From the NCBI GenBank assembly GCA_021734255.1, contig JAIPJM010000024.1, positions 1 to 42,786 on the forward strand: 42,786 bases of DNA. The letters run 5' to 3'. Below are positions 1 to 8,680 of this stretch, piece by piece. A program made the position numbers and the translations under genes. Position 1 is the first letter of the stretch. Each line of letters starts with the position of its first letter. Below the pieces are notes generated by a model. That model was not told where the DNA came from. It did not search any database and was given only the letters and a program-made list of their open reading frames with translations. The DNA is from Fidelibacterota bacterium. GTDB lineage: Bacteria > Fidelibacterota > UBA8477 > JABMPR01.

Positions 1-193
1 TCTACAATAACGTCTCTAACAAATTATTGAACATCATGTGTGCCCTGATAAGAGATCGAAAACCATACTCGGATAATTACATTTCCATTAACCCTAAACA
101 TCTTATTTACGACTTGCAAAGGTCATAGTAATCGAAGGGTCTCCTTCCCGGCTGTGAGGAATGAAGATTGATAGGATAATTTCCGGAGGAACT

Positions 194-1174
194 GTGAATA
201 AAGAAAGAGATGATGTCCAGAAACTGAAAGAGATGGTCGAGGCCTTTGGCCGACTCAAAGCAGAATTATCAAAGACCATTATTGGACAGGAAAAGGTGAT
301 CGAGCAATTGGTTATCGCTATGCTGGCCAGGGGTCATGCACTGCTGGTCGGTGTCCCCGGTCTGGCAAAAACACTACTCATCAGAAGTCTGGCCGAAGTT
401 CTGGATCTCAGTTTCTCCCGCATCCAGTTCACGCCTGATCTGATGCCCTCAGATATCACCGGTACCGACATTATCGAGGAAGACCATACCACAGGCAAGC
501 GTGAGTTCAGATTTGTTAAAGGCCCTGTTTTCGCCAATATTGTGCTTGCCGACGAGATCAACCGCACACCGCCCAAGACTCAGGCAGCGCTGCTGGAAGC
601 CATGCAGGAGCATCGCGTTACGGCAGGTGTGGAAAGCTATGTTCTGGAGGAACCATTCTTTGTGCTGGCGACTCAGAATCCCATTGAGCAGGAGGGAACC
701 TATCCTTTGCCGGAAGCCCAACTGGATCGATTCATGTTCAACCTCCGGGTAGAATATCCCAGTCGTGATGAAGAGCGTAAGATCGTGGAACAAACCACTT
801 CAGCCACCGCTGTTGAATTAAAGAAGATATTGGATAGAGAGTCCATTTTGGACTATCAAGACCTGGTTCGAAGGGTACCCATTGCTGAGAATGTCATTAA
901 TTATGCCGTTGACCTGGTAGGGAGAACCCGACCTGACACCGAAGATGCACCTGATTACATCCAGAAGTGGGTGGCCTGGGGAGCAGGACCCCGAGCGTCA
1001 CAGTACCTGATCCTGGGCGCCAAGACCCGTGCTGCCCTTAATGGAAATGCAACCCCTTCCATCGAGGATGTGAAAGCCGTGGCCCTTCCAGTATTGAGAC
1101 ATCGTATTCTCAGCAATTTCAATGCAGAAGCAGATGGCATAAGCGTAGATGAAATTATAAAAAAGCTGTTATAA
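194..1174 (+). CDS. MoxR-family AAA+ ATPase
   Basis: Cytoplasmic AAA+ ATPase of the MoxR group, which acts as a chaperone-like remodeler working with von Willebrand A or DUF58 partner proteins. Numbered from the GTG at 194 (326 aa), it shows Walker A GVPGLAKT (53-60), Walker B ending in ADEINR (D120, E121), the sensor-1 motif ATQNP (N162) and a lid domain in the last 100 residues. An ATG at 161 is in frame but has its purine stretch directly against the start; the GTG at 194 sits 3 bases after GGAGGA (185-190) and is preferred. The expected DUF58 partner lies two genes downstream at 4222. The family call is firm, the client is unknown. Confidence 0.93.
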   Translation: MNKERDDVQKLKEMVEAFGRLKAELSKTIIGQEKVIEQLVIAMLARGHALLVGVPGLAKTLLIRSLAEVLDLSFSRIQFTPDLMPSDITGTDIIEEDHTTGKREFRFVKGPVFANIVLADEINRTPPKTQAALLEAMQEHRVTAGVESYVLEEPFFVLATQNPIEQEGTYPLPEAQLDRFMFNLRVEYPSRDEERKIVEQTTSATAVELKKILDRESILDYQDLVRRVPIAENVINYAVDLVGRTRPDTEDAPDYIQKWVAWGAGPRASQYLILGAKTRAALNGNATPSIEDVKAVALPVLRHRILSNFNAEADGISVDEIIKKLL

Positions 1175-1209
1175 ATAAAGCCAATGAAACCGTCTTTGTG
1201 AGGAATGAA

Positions 1210-4152
1210 ATGAGGAAGCAATCTCGGAGCCGAGATCGCCACGTCCTGACTGCCAGATCAGGACTCGCGAAGACCGGTATCATATTTTTGGTGCTATTAC
1301 AGTTGTCGCTTAATACGCTCAATGCGCAGAATATGTGGCTGATGAACCAGCGGACCCACCCAGAACTGGAGTGGGTGACCCTGGAGACAACCCATTTCAA
1401 TATTCATTATCATCAGGGGCTGGATTCGATTGCCCATAAGAGTGCCCAGATAGCGGAACAATGCTACCAGCCCATCCTGGACCAACTCGGCCTGGAGGAT
1501 TTTGGCAAAACGGATATCGTATTGTCGGCTGAGGATGAGATCCTCAATGGTTTCGCCATGCCTACTCGGCAGATATTCATCTGGGTGAGTCAGAACGATG
1601 TCGCCGGTCGGTTCGGTGGCTCAGATAAATGGCTGAATCTGGTGATCCCTCATGAATTCCAGCATGTGGCTCAATTCGAAGCACATCGAACCTGGCTGGG
1701 CATTTTTGGCGCAACCTCTATTCCAGCCTGGTGGCTTGAGGGCATGGCTGAATACATGACGGAAGAATGGCGTGTCGGTCGCAGCGACTCCCGCATGAAG
1801 ATCCATACCTATCGCAATACCATAAACAGCCTGGATCCCCACGATGATGGCTATGCCAAAGTGCTTTATCTTGCCTGGAAATATGGAGATTCAACGCTGG
1901 TAAAGATCTCACAACACCGTGAATTTCTGAATAAAGAAGAAAAAGAATACCCCATCTTCTATGATTTCAAAACTGCGTTTAAGGAGTCAACCGGGCAGAA
2001 TCTGAAAGATTTTAATGAAGAGTGGCGCCGGGTGATGAACACCTATTATTACGGATACAAGGCTCAGAAGGAGCAGATCGTAGAAGTGGGCGAGTCTCAA
2101 CCCTTGAAAGGCTTTGCCCGTGTGCTTTCTGCCAGTTTGGCGCCAGATTCCTCGCGCATTGCAGTCGTCGGCAGGAAACACAGCCGCATGCGTGATTATA
2201 GTATCTACGTTCAGGAAACTGACAGCACCCAAGCTCAGCAAGAGGTGCACTATGGACGGTTCAGCGGTAGGGCGGCCTGGTCACCTGATGCAGAACAGCT
2301 GATCATAGCAGAATACCACCGAGGCTCCTATGGTTCCCTGCTGAATGATCTACGCCTCATTGACGTGAATACCAAAAACACGCGCTGGTTCACAAAAGAT
2401 TTCAGAGCCTTGCACCCCATATTCTCTGAGGATGGGAAAGGGGTCTTCTTCGTTGCCCACCCTGGAGAGACCACCCAGATCTATTATCAGGCTCTGGAAT
2501 CAGCAAAACGTGTTCAGATCAGCAGCTTTACCGGTGATGTTCAGTTGCAGGATCTGGATCTCTCCCCTGATGGACAGTATCTGGCATTTATGATCCAGGA
2601 AGAAAATGGGGATGTCAATATCGCCTCCATGCGTATCACGGGTGCAGATTTCCGAAAACTTACCGATGATTCAGAGGAGGATCTCCTGCCGGTTTGGACC
2701 AATGATGGTCGATCCATTGTATTCACCTCTTTCAGAAACTCAACGCCGAATCTCTATAGAGTAGATCTGGATAGTCTGGCGATCATCCAGATGACTGATG
2801 TTGCCGAGGGGATCTATTCTCAACAACGCCTGCCCAATACGGACAGGATACTTGCTGCAACCCTGGCAGATGTAGATACGGTGAGAATTCAAGCCGTAAA
2901 GTCAGATCGGGTGGCTCCAGAACTGATGCTCAACATCAGGGAGCCTTTCATGGCCTGGCGCTCAAAGGCCCCGGACATCTCCCTGCCGGAAGTTGATTAT
3001 AAATTGCCCCTGGAGTCTGAGCCCGTCCGCGCCTACAAGGCCTTGCCAACATTCAGGCCCCTGCTCAGATTAGTCCTTCCTGACCAGGTCGGGCTTTTTG
3101 GATTGGCGGCATATAATGATGCCCTTGGTAAACACATGGTACAGGCTGGCGGTCTTATCGATTGGAACGGTGATCTGGCTGGGGGTTATTTCAGCTATAT
3201 AAACTTGCAATTTCGTCCCGTCCTGAGCATTTATGCTGCCAGGAATTTCAACTTCAACCTGCGTAGAACCTGGGGCTCAACTCAGTTTGAGACCAAAAAC
3301 GGAGTCGGCTTTTCGGCTATGCTACCCATGAACTCTGGAAATGCGCTGAGCACCAATCACTTTGTTGGTCTCAATTTGCGCTTGGTGAATCGATCTGAGC
3401 GGATCATTGAGGATGGCGTGCTGGAGTTCAATCCAGATTACCCGGAAATAGAGGAGGCTAATCTTGGACTCACCTGGAGTTGGCTTAACAGAAGACCTGA
3501 AGCAGATATGGTCAGCTTGCCCAGGAACGGCTATGGTCTACTGGCACATATGGAAACAAGCATGCCTGGCTTGTGGGGTACAGCAGACTATTCAAAGCTG
3601 TGGCTTGACGGATTTGTGAACCTCTCGATTCCGAAGACGCCTCTGGTTGTTTACAGCCGGACCAAATGGGAAACTCATAGCGGAAATATTTTAGCTCAGG
3701 ACTCCATTGGATTCATGTCCACAGAACCACTCTATCTTTCACCAGGGACCTTGCTTGGTTTGCTTGGAGCCGGGCTTTATGATCTACCGGAAAGCTACAG
3801 TTTAAGAGGCCAGGCAGGCGATTATCCTGCAACTGAGATCATCTACAATGTGACAGAATTGCGGGCACCACTTTTGAAAGCATTTCCAGCCCAGTTCTTG
3901 GGATTCCAGTTCACCGGACTCACAATGGCCCTTTTCCATGATTTTGGATATCTACCCGTCCAACAGAAATCCCTGTCTACCATGGGCACTGAAGTCAAAT
4001 TCAATCTCAGTATCGGTCAATTGCCTCTGGTGGTATTGTCTGCCGGTGTTGGCGGGGAAGCGGACTATTGGGAAGCTGTTCTGGATGGAAGCCGAACAAT
4101 AGACCTGGAATCTGATACATATTTCAGATTAGCACTGGTTAACCCGTTTTGA
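1210..4152 (+). CDS. Secreted gluzincin-like metalloprotease with TolB-type propeller and C-terminal beta-barrel
   Basis: About 980 aa. A signal peptide (hydrophobic segment ending near LNTLNAQ) is followed by a peptidase-MA-like domain with HEFQH (about residues 148-152 from this start) and, 25 residues on, the third zinc ligand in WWLEGMAEY. The middle (about 280-600) carries repeated PD40/TolB-like blades with LSPDGQY, SPDAEQL and SEDGKG signatures. The last 350 residues look like an outer-membrane barrel and end in Phe (LALVNPF). It is therefore probably a peptidase anchored in the outer membrane by its own barrel. Start: an in-frame GTG lies at 1198, but ATG 1210 has AGGA five bases upstream. 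It sits between moxR and the DUF58 gene, which are usually adjacent. Substrate unknown. Confidence 0.8.
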   Translation: MRKQSRSRDRHVLTARSGLAKTGIIFLVLLQLSLNTLNAQNMWLMNQRTHPELEWVTLETTHFNIHYHQGLDSIAHKSAQIAEQCYQPILDQLGLEDFGKTDIVLSAEDEILNGFAMPTRQIFIWVSQNDVAGRFGGSDKWLNLVIPHEFQHVAQFEAHRTWLGIFGATSIPAWWLEGMAEYMTEEWRVGRSDSRMKIHTYRNTINSLDPHDDGYAKVLYLAWKYGDSTLVKISQHREFLNKEEKEYPIFYDFKTAFKESTGQNLKDFNEEWRRVMNTYYYGYKAQKEQIVEVGESQPLKGFARVLSASLAPDSSRIAVVGRKHSRMRDYSIYVQETDSTQAQQEVHYGRFSGRAAWSPDAEQLIIAEYHRGSYGSLLNDLRLIDVNTKNTRWFTKDFRALHPIFSEDGKGVFFVAHPGETTQIYYQALESAKRVQISSFTGDVQLQDLDLSPDGQYLAFMIQEENGDVNIASMRITGADFRKLTDDSEEDLLPVWTNDGRSIVFTSFRNSTPNLYRVDLDSLAIIQMTDVAEGIYSQQRLPNTDRILAATLADVDTVRIQAVKSDRVAPELMLNIREPFMAWRSKAPDISLPEVDYKLPLESEPVRAYKALPTFRPLLRLVLPDQVGLFGLAAYNDALGKHMVQAGGLIDWNGDLAGGYFSYINLQFRPVLSIYAARNFNFNLRRTWGSTQFETKNGVGFSAMLPMNSGNALSTNHFVGLNLRLVNRSERIIEDGVLEFNPDYPEIEEANLGLTWSWLNRRPEADMVSLPRNGYGLLAHMETSMPGLWGTADYSKLWLDGFVNLSIPKTPLVVYSRTKWETHSGNILAQDSIGFMSTEPLYLSPGTLLGLLGAGLYDLPESYSLRGQAGDYPATEIIYNVTELRAPLLKAFPAQFLGFQFTGLTMALFHDFGYLPVQQKSLSTMGTEVKFNLSIGQLPLVVLSAGVGGEADYWEAVLDGSRTIDLESDTYFRLALVNPF

Positions 4153-4172
4153 CTGGTGGCCAGTGTTGATAA

Positions 4173-4192
4173 GAACGTAGCGCGCTACGTTC
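4173..4192. repeat. 20-bp perfect palindrome
   Basis: GAACGTAGCGCGCTACGTTC is its own reverse complement over all 20 bases. It lies in the 69-bp gap between the metalloprotease and DUF58 genes. There is no T-run after it, so it is a poor terminator; it may be a small palindromic intergenic repeat or a protein-binding site. A second perfect 20-bp palindrome lies at 20900-20919. Confidence 0.6.
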
Positions 4193-4221
4193 CTTCCAAT
4201 GAACGATTAGATCAAACTTAA

Positions 4222-5118
4222 ATGAGCACTGAAAAACAAAAATATCTGAATCCCAAAATGCTGGCCACCCTGGCCAACATGCAGATCCGGGCCAGGATGG
4301 TGGTGGAAGGCTTCATTGTGGGTTTGCATAAAAGTCCTTATCATGGATTTTCAGTAGAATTCGCAGAACACCGCGCTTATGGGCCAGGGGACAACCTGCG
4401 CTACCTGGACTGGCGTCTGTATGGCAAGACGGACCGCTTTTATATCAAACAATTTGAGGAAGAGACGAACCTCAAGGCGCACATCATGCTGGATACGTCC
4501 AAGTCAATGGCATTTGCCTCGGGAGAGATCAGTAAACTGCAGTACGGCAGCTTTCTTTCATCAGCACTGACTTATCTATTACTCAGACAACAAGATGCCG
4601 TGGGCTTAACTCTATTCGATGATGAGATCCGCACCCATATCAGGCCCTCATCCCGCCCCTCCATGCTCAACAATATTCTCGCTCAGTTGGAAAATGCAGA
4701 GGCGGGGAATCAAACGGCTATCGGTCGGACGCTCCACCAGTTGGCAGATCGCATTCACAGAAGAGGCCTGGTGATCATCATTTCGGATATGCTGGATGAG
4801 ATCGAGCACATCATGCACGGACTGAAACATTTCAGGCATGATAAACATGAAGTATTGGTCTTTCATGTCCTTGATCCCAGGGAAGTGGATTTTGCCTTTG
4901 ATGCCCATGCCACCTTCGAGGATATGGAATCAGGTGAAATTAAGGCAACGGAACCCTGGCATATCCAGAAGGCCTATCAGGAGGCCGTTGAGCAATTCAG
5001 AACCTCTCTGGCCAGGCAGTGCCGAGAACTCCATGTGGATTATATTCCACTGAGGACGGACCAACCCCTGGACATCGCCCTGCTTGCTTACCTGAATAAA
5101 CGTCATTCCGTCATGTGA
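4222..5118 (+). CDS. DUF58 domain protein (vWA-like MoxR partner)
   Basis: A 298-aa cytoplasmic protein. The DUF58 signature VEFAEHRAYGPGDNLRYLDW (45-64) continues into the conserved RLYGKTDRFYIKQFEEE block, followed by a vWA fold whose MIDAS-type motif DTSKS (D91, S93, S95) is intact. DUF58 proteins are the usual partners of MoxR ATPases, and the moxR gene is one gene upstream. Unlike longer DUF58 proteins it has no N-terminal membrane helices, so it is the short, soluble form. There is no clear ribosome-binding site before the ATG. Its role is probably in envelope or metalloprotein maturation, which is an inference from the family. Confidence 0.9.
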   Translation: MSTEKQKYLNPKMLATLANMQIRARMVVEGFIVGLHKSPYHGFSVEFAEHRAYGPGDNLRYLDWRLYGKTDRFYIKQFEEETNLKAHIMLDTSKSMAFASGEISKLQYGSFLSSALTYLLLRQQDAVGLTLFDDEIRTHIRPSSRPSMLNNILAQLENAEAGNQTAIGRTLHQLADRIHRRGLVIIISDMLDEIEHIMHGLKHFRHDKHEVLVFHVLDPREVDFAFDAHATFEDMESGEIKATEPWHIQKAYQEAVEQFRTSLARQCRELHVDYIPLRTDQPLDIALLAYLNKRHSVM

Positions 5119-5148
5119 TTGATCAACAGTCTGGTCAAACCTTAGCGC

Positions 5149-5176
5149 TTGATTGAATCTGGGCTTTAAATATATT
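5149..5176 (+). promoter_or_regulatory. Candidate sigma-70-type promoter for the TonB-dependent receptor
   Basis: TTGATT at 5149-5154 and TATATT at 5171-5176 are separated by 16 bases. The predicted transcript start (about 5183) is only a few bases before the ATG at 5187, and no Shine-Dalgarno sequence is present, so the message may be leaderless. Confidence 0.4.
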
Positions 5177-5186
5177 CACATATCAA

Positions 5187-7391
5187 ATGATCAGTTTTAG
5201 GAACTATCAGACCCCCATATTATGGATGGCATTGCTCGTCCTACTGCCCTCTGCGTTCATTTTTGGTCAGCAGGTATCTAGTATTACCGGTCGGGTGACA
5301 GATGCAAAAACCGGGGAGGGTCTCCCGGGGGTCAATATTATTATTAAAAAGACCAGCATGGGAACGACATCCGATCTGGAGGGGGGCTTTACATTGGATA
5401 AGCTGGCTCCCGGTTCTTATGATCTGAGTTTTAGTATGATGGGGTATGGACCGCATACTGAAAAGAATATTCAGCTCGCTGCCGGGGTTCCGACAGTTCT
5501 GGATGTAAAACTCAGAACCAATATTCTTTCCTCGCCGCATGTGGTGGTGACATCAAGTCGCAAGGAACAGGACATTCTGGAGTCACCATTCACGGTTTCA
5601 GCGATTGGCCCTCGTGAGATCCAATCCAAAGGTGTGGTGAATCTGGTGGAGGCGATCTCACATGAAGCAGGTGTCTCCACGGTGAAAGGGCAATTGAATA
5701 TAAGGGGGACATCAGGCTATACCATGGGTGCCGGTAGTCGATCTCTGCTGCTACTGGATGGTGTTCCCATGCTGGGGAGCGCCGGTGGCAACATTACCTG
5801 GGGCATCGTCCCCACCTCGGAGGTCGATCGGGTAGAGATCGTCAAATCAGGTGGGTCGGCTATGTATGGGTCCAGCTCCATGGGTGGCGTGGTGAACATC
5901 ATTACCCGAAATGCCCCGCTGGCGCCAGAGACCAGAGTGTCCAGCCAGGTTGGGGTATACAGTCATCCCCGAGTTGAACAGTGGCGCTGGCGTGATCAGC
6001 GAGGCCTGATCTATAATACTGAGTTTTCCCATTCTCGCCGGATCGGTAACCACGCGGCATGGTTAAGGATTCAACATAGACATGATGAGGGTTTCATGGA
6101 GTTGAATTGGGAAAAGGCTATCAATGTGACAGGAAAAGTGAAATTCAATTTCGGGAATGCCCATAGTGCAGCGGTCTTTCTGAATGTGCTTGATGATGAA
6201 TATGGTTTGACGTCGGTTTGGAAAAGTTCCGCTAATCCATTCGAAGCCCCGGCAGGCTCCGAAAATGACAAGACAGCCGGTGTAAAGAAGGTTTTGAATG
6301 CCCATTATAATTACATCCACTCGCAGGATCTCATCATAAAAACAAAAGGGAGTGCATATACCAATCGTTGGGAGAACTCGGGAGTGGATCCTGATTATTC
6401 CAATGAAAGTCGCTTTTATGAAGAAGTTCAGGCGAGTAAGCGTTGGTCAGACAAGCTGACGAGCATCCTGGGTGTAACCATGCAGCAGAATACGGTTGAT
6501 GCCCAGATCTTTGGTCAGCATAACAGTTCTTCCTTAGCCTCATTTCTTTTGCTTGAACAGGGCTTTCATCAATTCACACTCTCTGCAGGCAGTCGGTGGG
6601 AAGCTTATAAAGTAGATGGAGCAGATCAGGATCAGGTGCTTGCACCGCAGATCGCCTTGAATTGGAAACCTGCTCCCTGGCTGGCCTTCCGTGTTTCTAC
6701 AGGAAAAGGATTCCGGGTGCCCACTGTTGCTGAAATGTTCACATCAGCAAGAAGAAGTATATTCACTGTTGAACCCAATCCTGATCTGATTTCGGAAACC
6801 AGTGTGAACCGTGAACTGGGCATTGCGATATTTACGGGACAAATGGGGTCGCTTGACCTGTTAAAACTGGATGTGGCCGTCTTTCACAATCGCTTCGAGA
6901 ATTTTATAGAGCCCATACCGGATAGTCTGGCGGTGATCCGCTTCTACAATATTGCCGATGCCCGCATCAGGGGGGCAGAAGTTGGAAGCAGCATCAGTAT
7001 GTTCGATAACCTCATTGACTATAAATCGGCATTCACGTGGATGGACCCGGTGGAGCTCAATGATGAGGGGGAGGTCGTCGACACCTTGTCCTACCGCCAT
7101 CGCTATCACTGGATCAGCACTCTGGGTGCTCATTATTGGGGTCTGGATGCAGCCGTGGAGTATCGCTACTCCAGCCGCATGGAAAGTGTGGAATTATTTG
7201 ATGAGAATGGGCTGACAGGCCAGGATGTGCGGGTGCCTATTCATGTGGTGAATGCAGGGGTGGGGACGAATATTGGTACCTGGAATTTTTTATTCAGGGT
7301 TGAGAATATCTTTCAATATTATTACACGGAACTGGAACGGAATATTGCTGAAGAGAGGGTGTTTAAATTCAAAGTTGAGAAGGCATTCTAA
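5187..7391 (+). CDS. TonB-dependent receptor with carboxypeptidase-regulatory-like N-domain
   Basis: A 734-aa outer-membrane receptor. A signal peptide (1-27) is followed by a carboxypeptidase-regulatory-like beta-sandwich (about 31-110, with ITGRVTDAKTGEGLPGVNI and FSMMGY), a plug domain (about 119-231, with LLLLDGVPM and ending GGVVNIITR) and a 22-strand-type barrel with a Phe terminus. Such receptors import siderophores, cobalamin, sugars or peptides using TonB energy; the ligand cannot be read here. No SusD-like partner is adjacent, which argues against a classic SusCD polysaccharide system. The stop codon abuts the ATG of the following lipoprotein gene, so the two are likely co-translated and functionally linked. 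Confidence 0.93.
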   Translation: MISFRNYQTPILWMALLVLLPSAFIFGQQVSSITGRVTDAKTGEGLPGVNIIIKKTSMGTTSDLEGGFTLDKLAPGSYDLSFSMMGYGPHTEKNIQLAAGVPTVLDVKLRTNILSSPHVVVTSSRKEQDILESPFTVSAIGPREIQSKGVVNLVEAISHEAGVSTVKGQLNIRGTSGYTMGAGSRSLLLLDGVPMLGSAGGNITWGIVPTSEVDRVEIVKSGGSAMYGSSSMGGVVNIITRNAPLAPETRVSSQVGVYSHPRVEQWRWRDQRGLIYNTEFSHSRRIGNHAAWLRIQHRHDEGFMELNWEKAINVTGKVKFNFGNAHSAAVFLNVLDDEYGLTSVWKSSANPFEAPAGSENDKTAGVKKVLNAHYNYIHSQDLIIKTKGSAYTNRWENSGVDPDYSNESRFYEEVQASKRWSDKLTSILGVTMQQNTVDAQIFGQHNSSSLASFLLLEQGFHQFTLSAGSRWEAYKVDGADQDQVLAPQIALNWKPAPWLAFRVSTGKGFRVPTVAEMFTSARRSIFTVEPNPDLISETSVNRELGIAIFTGQMGSLDLLKLDVAVFHNRFENFIEPIPDSLAVIRFYNIADARIRGAEVGSSISMFDNLIDYKSAFTWMDPVELNDEGEVVDTLSYRHRYHWISTLGAHYWGLDAAVEYRYSSRMESVELFDENGLTGQDVRVPIHVVNAGVGTNIGTWNFLFRVENIFQYYYTELERNIAEERVFKFKVEKAF

Positions 7392-7832
7392 ATGACGCGG
7401 GTCTTAAACCTTATTATAATGGTCATCTCCCTGTGGATGATCTCCTGCGAATCGCCCGATGACCTGAAGGCTGTATCTGGCATCCAGGGTATGATCGAGA
7501 TTGAAGGTGTATTACCAGATTCCATTCAGGCAGTTGCGCTGGTGATCCTGGATGTAGATGTGGTTCAGGATCAGGACCATATTGCAGACCACCTGATCAA
7601 CTACAGCGACCCCTTGGATGAAAGTGGTGAGTATTACATACAGTTAAAACCGGGCACCTATATCGGTGTGCTCGTTGGTTTATTGATTGACCCGGGCCTT
7701 TTCGTGGTAAATATTGATGAATTCTTAAATGCACCTGAGCTGCCCCTGATACAGTTGAGTGAGGTAACAGAAGGAGCTCTGCTCATTCAGGAAGGCATCA
7801 TGCAGGAAAAGAATTGGACGCTCAGTTTTTGA
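7392..7832 (+). CDS. Small lipoprotein co-transcribed with TonB-dependent receptor
   Basis: A 146-aa protein of unrecognised family. The N-terminus MTRVLNLIIMVISLWMISC has a charged start, a hydrophobic core and a lipobox-like end (Cys19). The mature part is acidic and predicted beta-rich, with GIQGMIEIEG and a QLKPGTYIGVLVG segment that resembles the end of a small beta-sandwich domain. It begins immediately after the TAA of the receptor gene, so it probably serves as a surface or periplasmic accessory to that receptor. The lipobox has Met at -3, which is acceptable but not ideal. Confidence 0.72.
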   Translation: MTRVLNLIIMVISLWMISCESPDDLKAVSGIQGMIEIEGVLPDSIQAVALVILDVDVVQDQDHIADHLINYSDPLDESGEYYIQLKPGTYIGVLVGLLIDPGLFVVNIDEFLNAPELPLIQLSEVTEGALLIQEGIMQEKNWTLSF

Positions 7833-7961
7833 CGTTTTTATGGCTATGGGAGGGGGTTTGAGACCATTACTTTTGATTTGGATGTTCACATGACAAGCCT
7901 AACTTAACTGGTCTGTAATAAAAAATTTTCGTAAAAAATCGATAACGAAGGAGATGTATTT

Positions 7962-8591
7962 ATGAAATTGTTACTACGTTTAACCCCAGTGCTGCTGGTG
8001 ATCATGGGCTTGTTCCTGTTCGTCGGCTGTGAGGAAACTGATGATCCCGTAAATCCCCTGGTTGGAACCTGGAATATTTCCAGTCTCAGTCAGATAGTTA
8101 CTGCAATGGCAGGTGATAGTTTATTTGTAGACATGTCAGCCGCATATGGAGCTGCATATTCTCGCGTTAATTTTGCTGTCGCAGGCGATACACTTGGAGA
8201 AACAACAACAGTACCCTGGACGACTTTCCAAGCCTTGGGTGTTAATGGAGCGGTCACCATGAAGGAGGATGAAACATTCACCTTGTCCGGGGACCTTCCA
8301 ATAGCAAGCGATACATTGGGTGTTGCACCGAGTACCACATTCCTTTCAGATGCTGGTGGTTGGGAAGAAGGTGAGTATGAAGGAACTCCGACTCTTACAA
8401 TTGATGGTGCTTTCTATGATCTCGGTGGCCTGCTTACATGGTCAGATGACGAGAACACGATTACTCTTTCCTATCAAACTTCATCGACTGATTCGATGTA
8501 TGTTCCAGTTGATGTTGGGTTCGCCGTGCTTTACGGTTATGGCCCAGTAACTGTTGTGACACAAGGTGCCTTAGAGTTTACAAGGCAATAA
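7962..8591 (+). CDS. Lipocalin-like lipoprotein
   Basis: A 209-aa predicted lipoprotein. The signal sequence ends LFLFVGC (Cys23), followed by an acidic linker and then LVGTWNISSL, which resembles the first strand of lipocalin-like domains. The rest is rich in beta-strand and Thr/Ser/Gly, with closely spaced negative residues. It has a strong ribosome-binding site (AAGGAGA, 7948-7954). It is followed by a terminator at 8627, so it ends its own transcript. Function unknown; small lipocalin-like lipoproteins in this group are often ligand-binding envelope proteins. Confidence 0.72.
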   Translation: MKLLLRLTPVLLVIMGLFLFVGCEETDDPVNPLVGTWNISSLSQIVTAMAGDSLFVDMSAAYGAAYSRVNFAVAGDTLGETTTVPWTTFQALGVNGAVTMKEDETFTLSGDLPIASDTLGVAPSTTFLSDAGGWEEGEYEGTPTLTIDGAFYDLGGLLTWSDDENTITLSYQTSSTDSMYVPVDVGFAVLYGYGPVTVVTQGALEFTRQ

Positions 8592-8626
8592 ACTTGCCTG
8601 TTACATTTCAGTATAGTACTTAAATA

Positions 8627-8663
8627 AACAAGCCGATTCACTATGAGTCGGCTTGTTCTTTTT
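8627..8663 (+). terminator. Rho-independent terminator
   Basis: A 10-bp stem (AACAAGCCGA at 8627-8636 with TCGGCTTGTT at 8648-8657) with a further TCA/TGA inner pair is followed by a T-rich tail. It ends the lipoprotein transcript just 17 bases before the next ATG; the next gene's ribosome-binding site follows directly. Confidence 0.85.
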
Positions 8664-8680
8664 CGAGGAGGAAAACGGAA

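Noticed and set aside
1-160. Partial gene at the left edge
   Set aside because: Stops in the frames examined and no product is recognisable; it is probably the promoter region of moxR.
5187-7832. SusC/SusD polysaccharide-uptake pair
   Set aside because: The lipoprotein after the receptor is only 146 aa and lacks the helical TPR-like features of SusD; no glycoside hydrolases are near.
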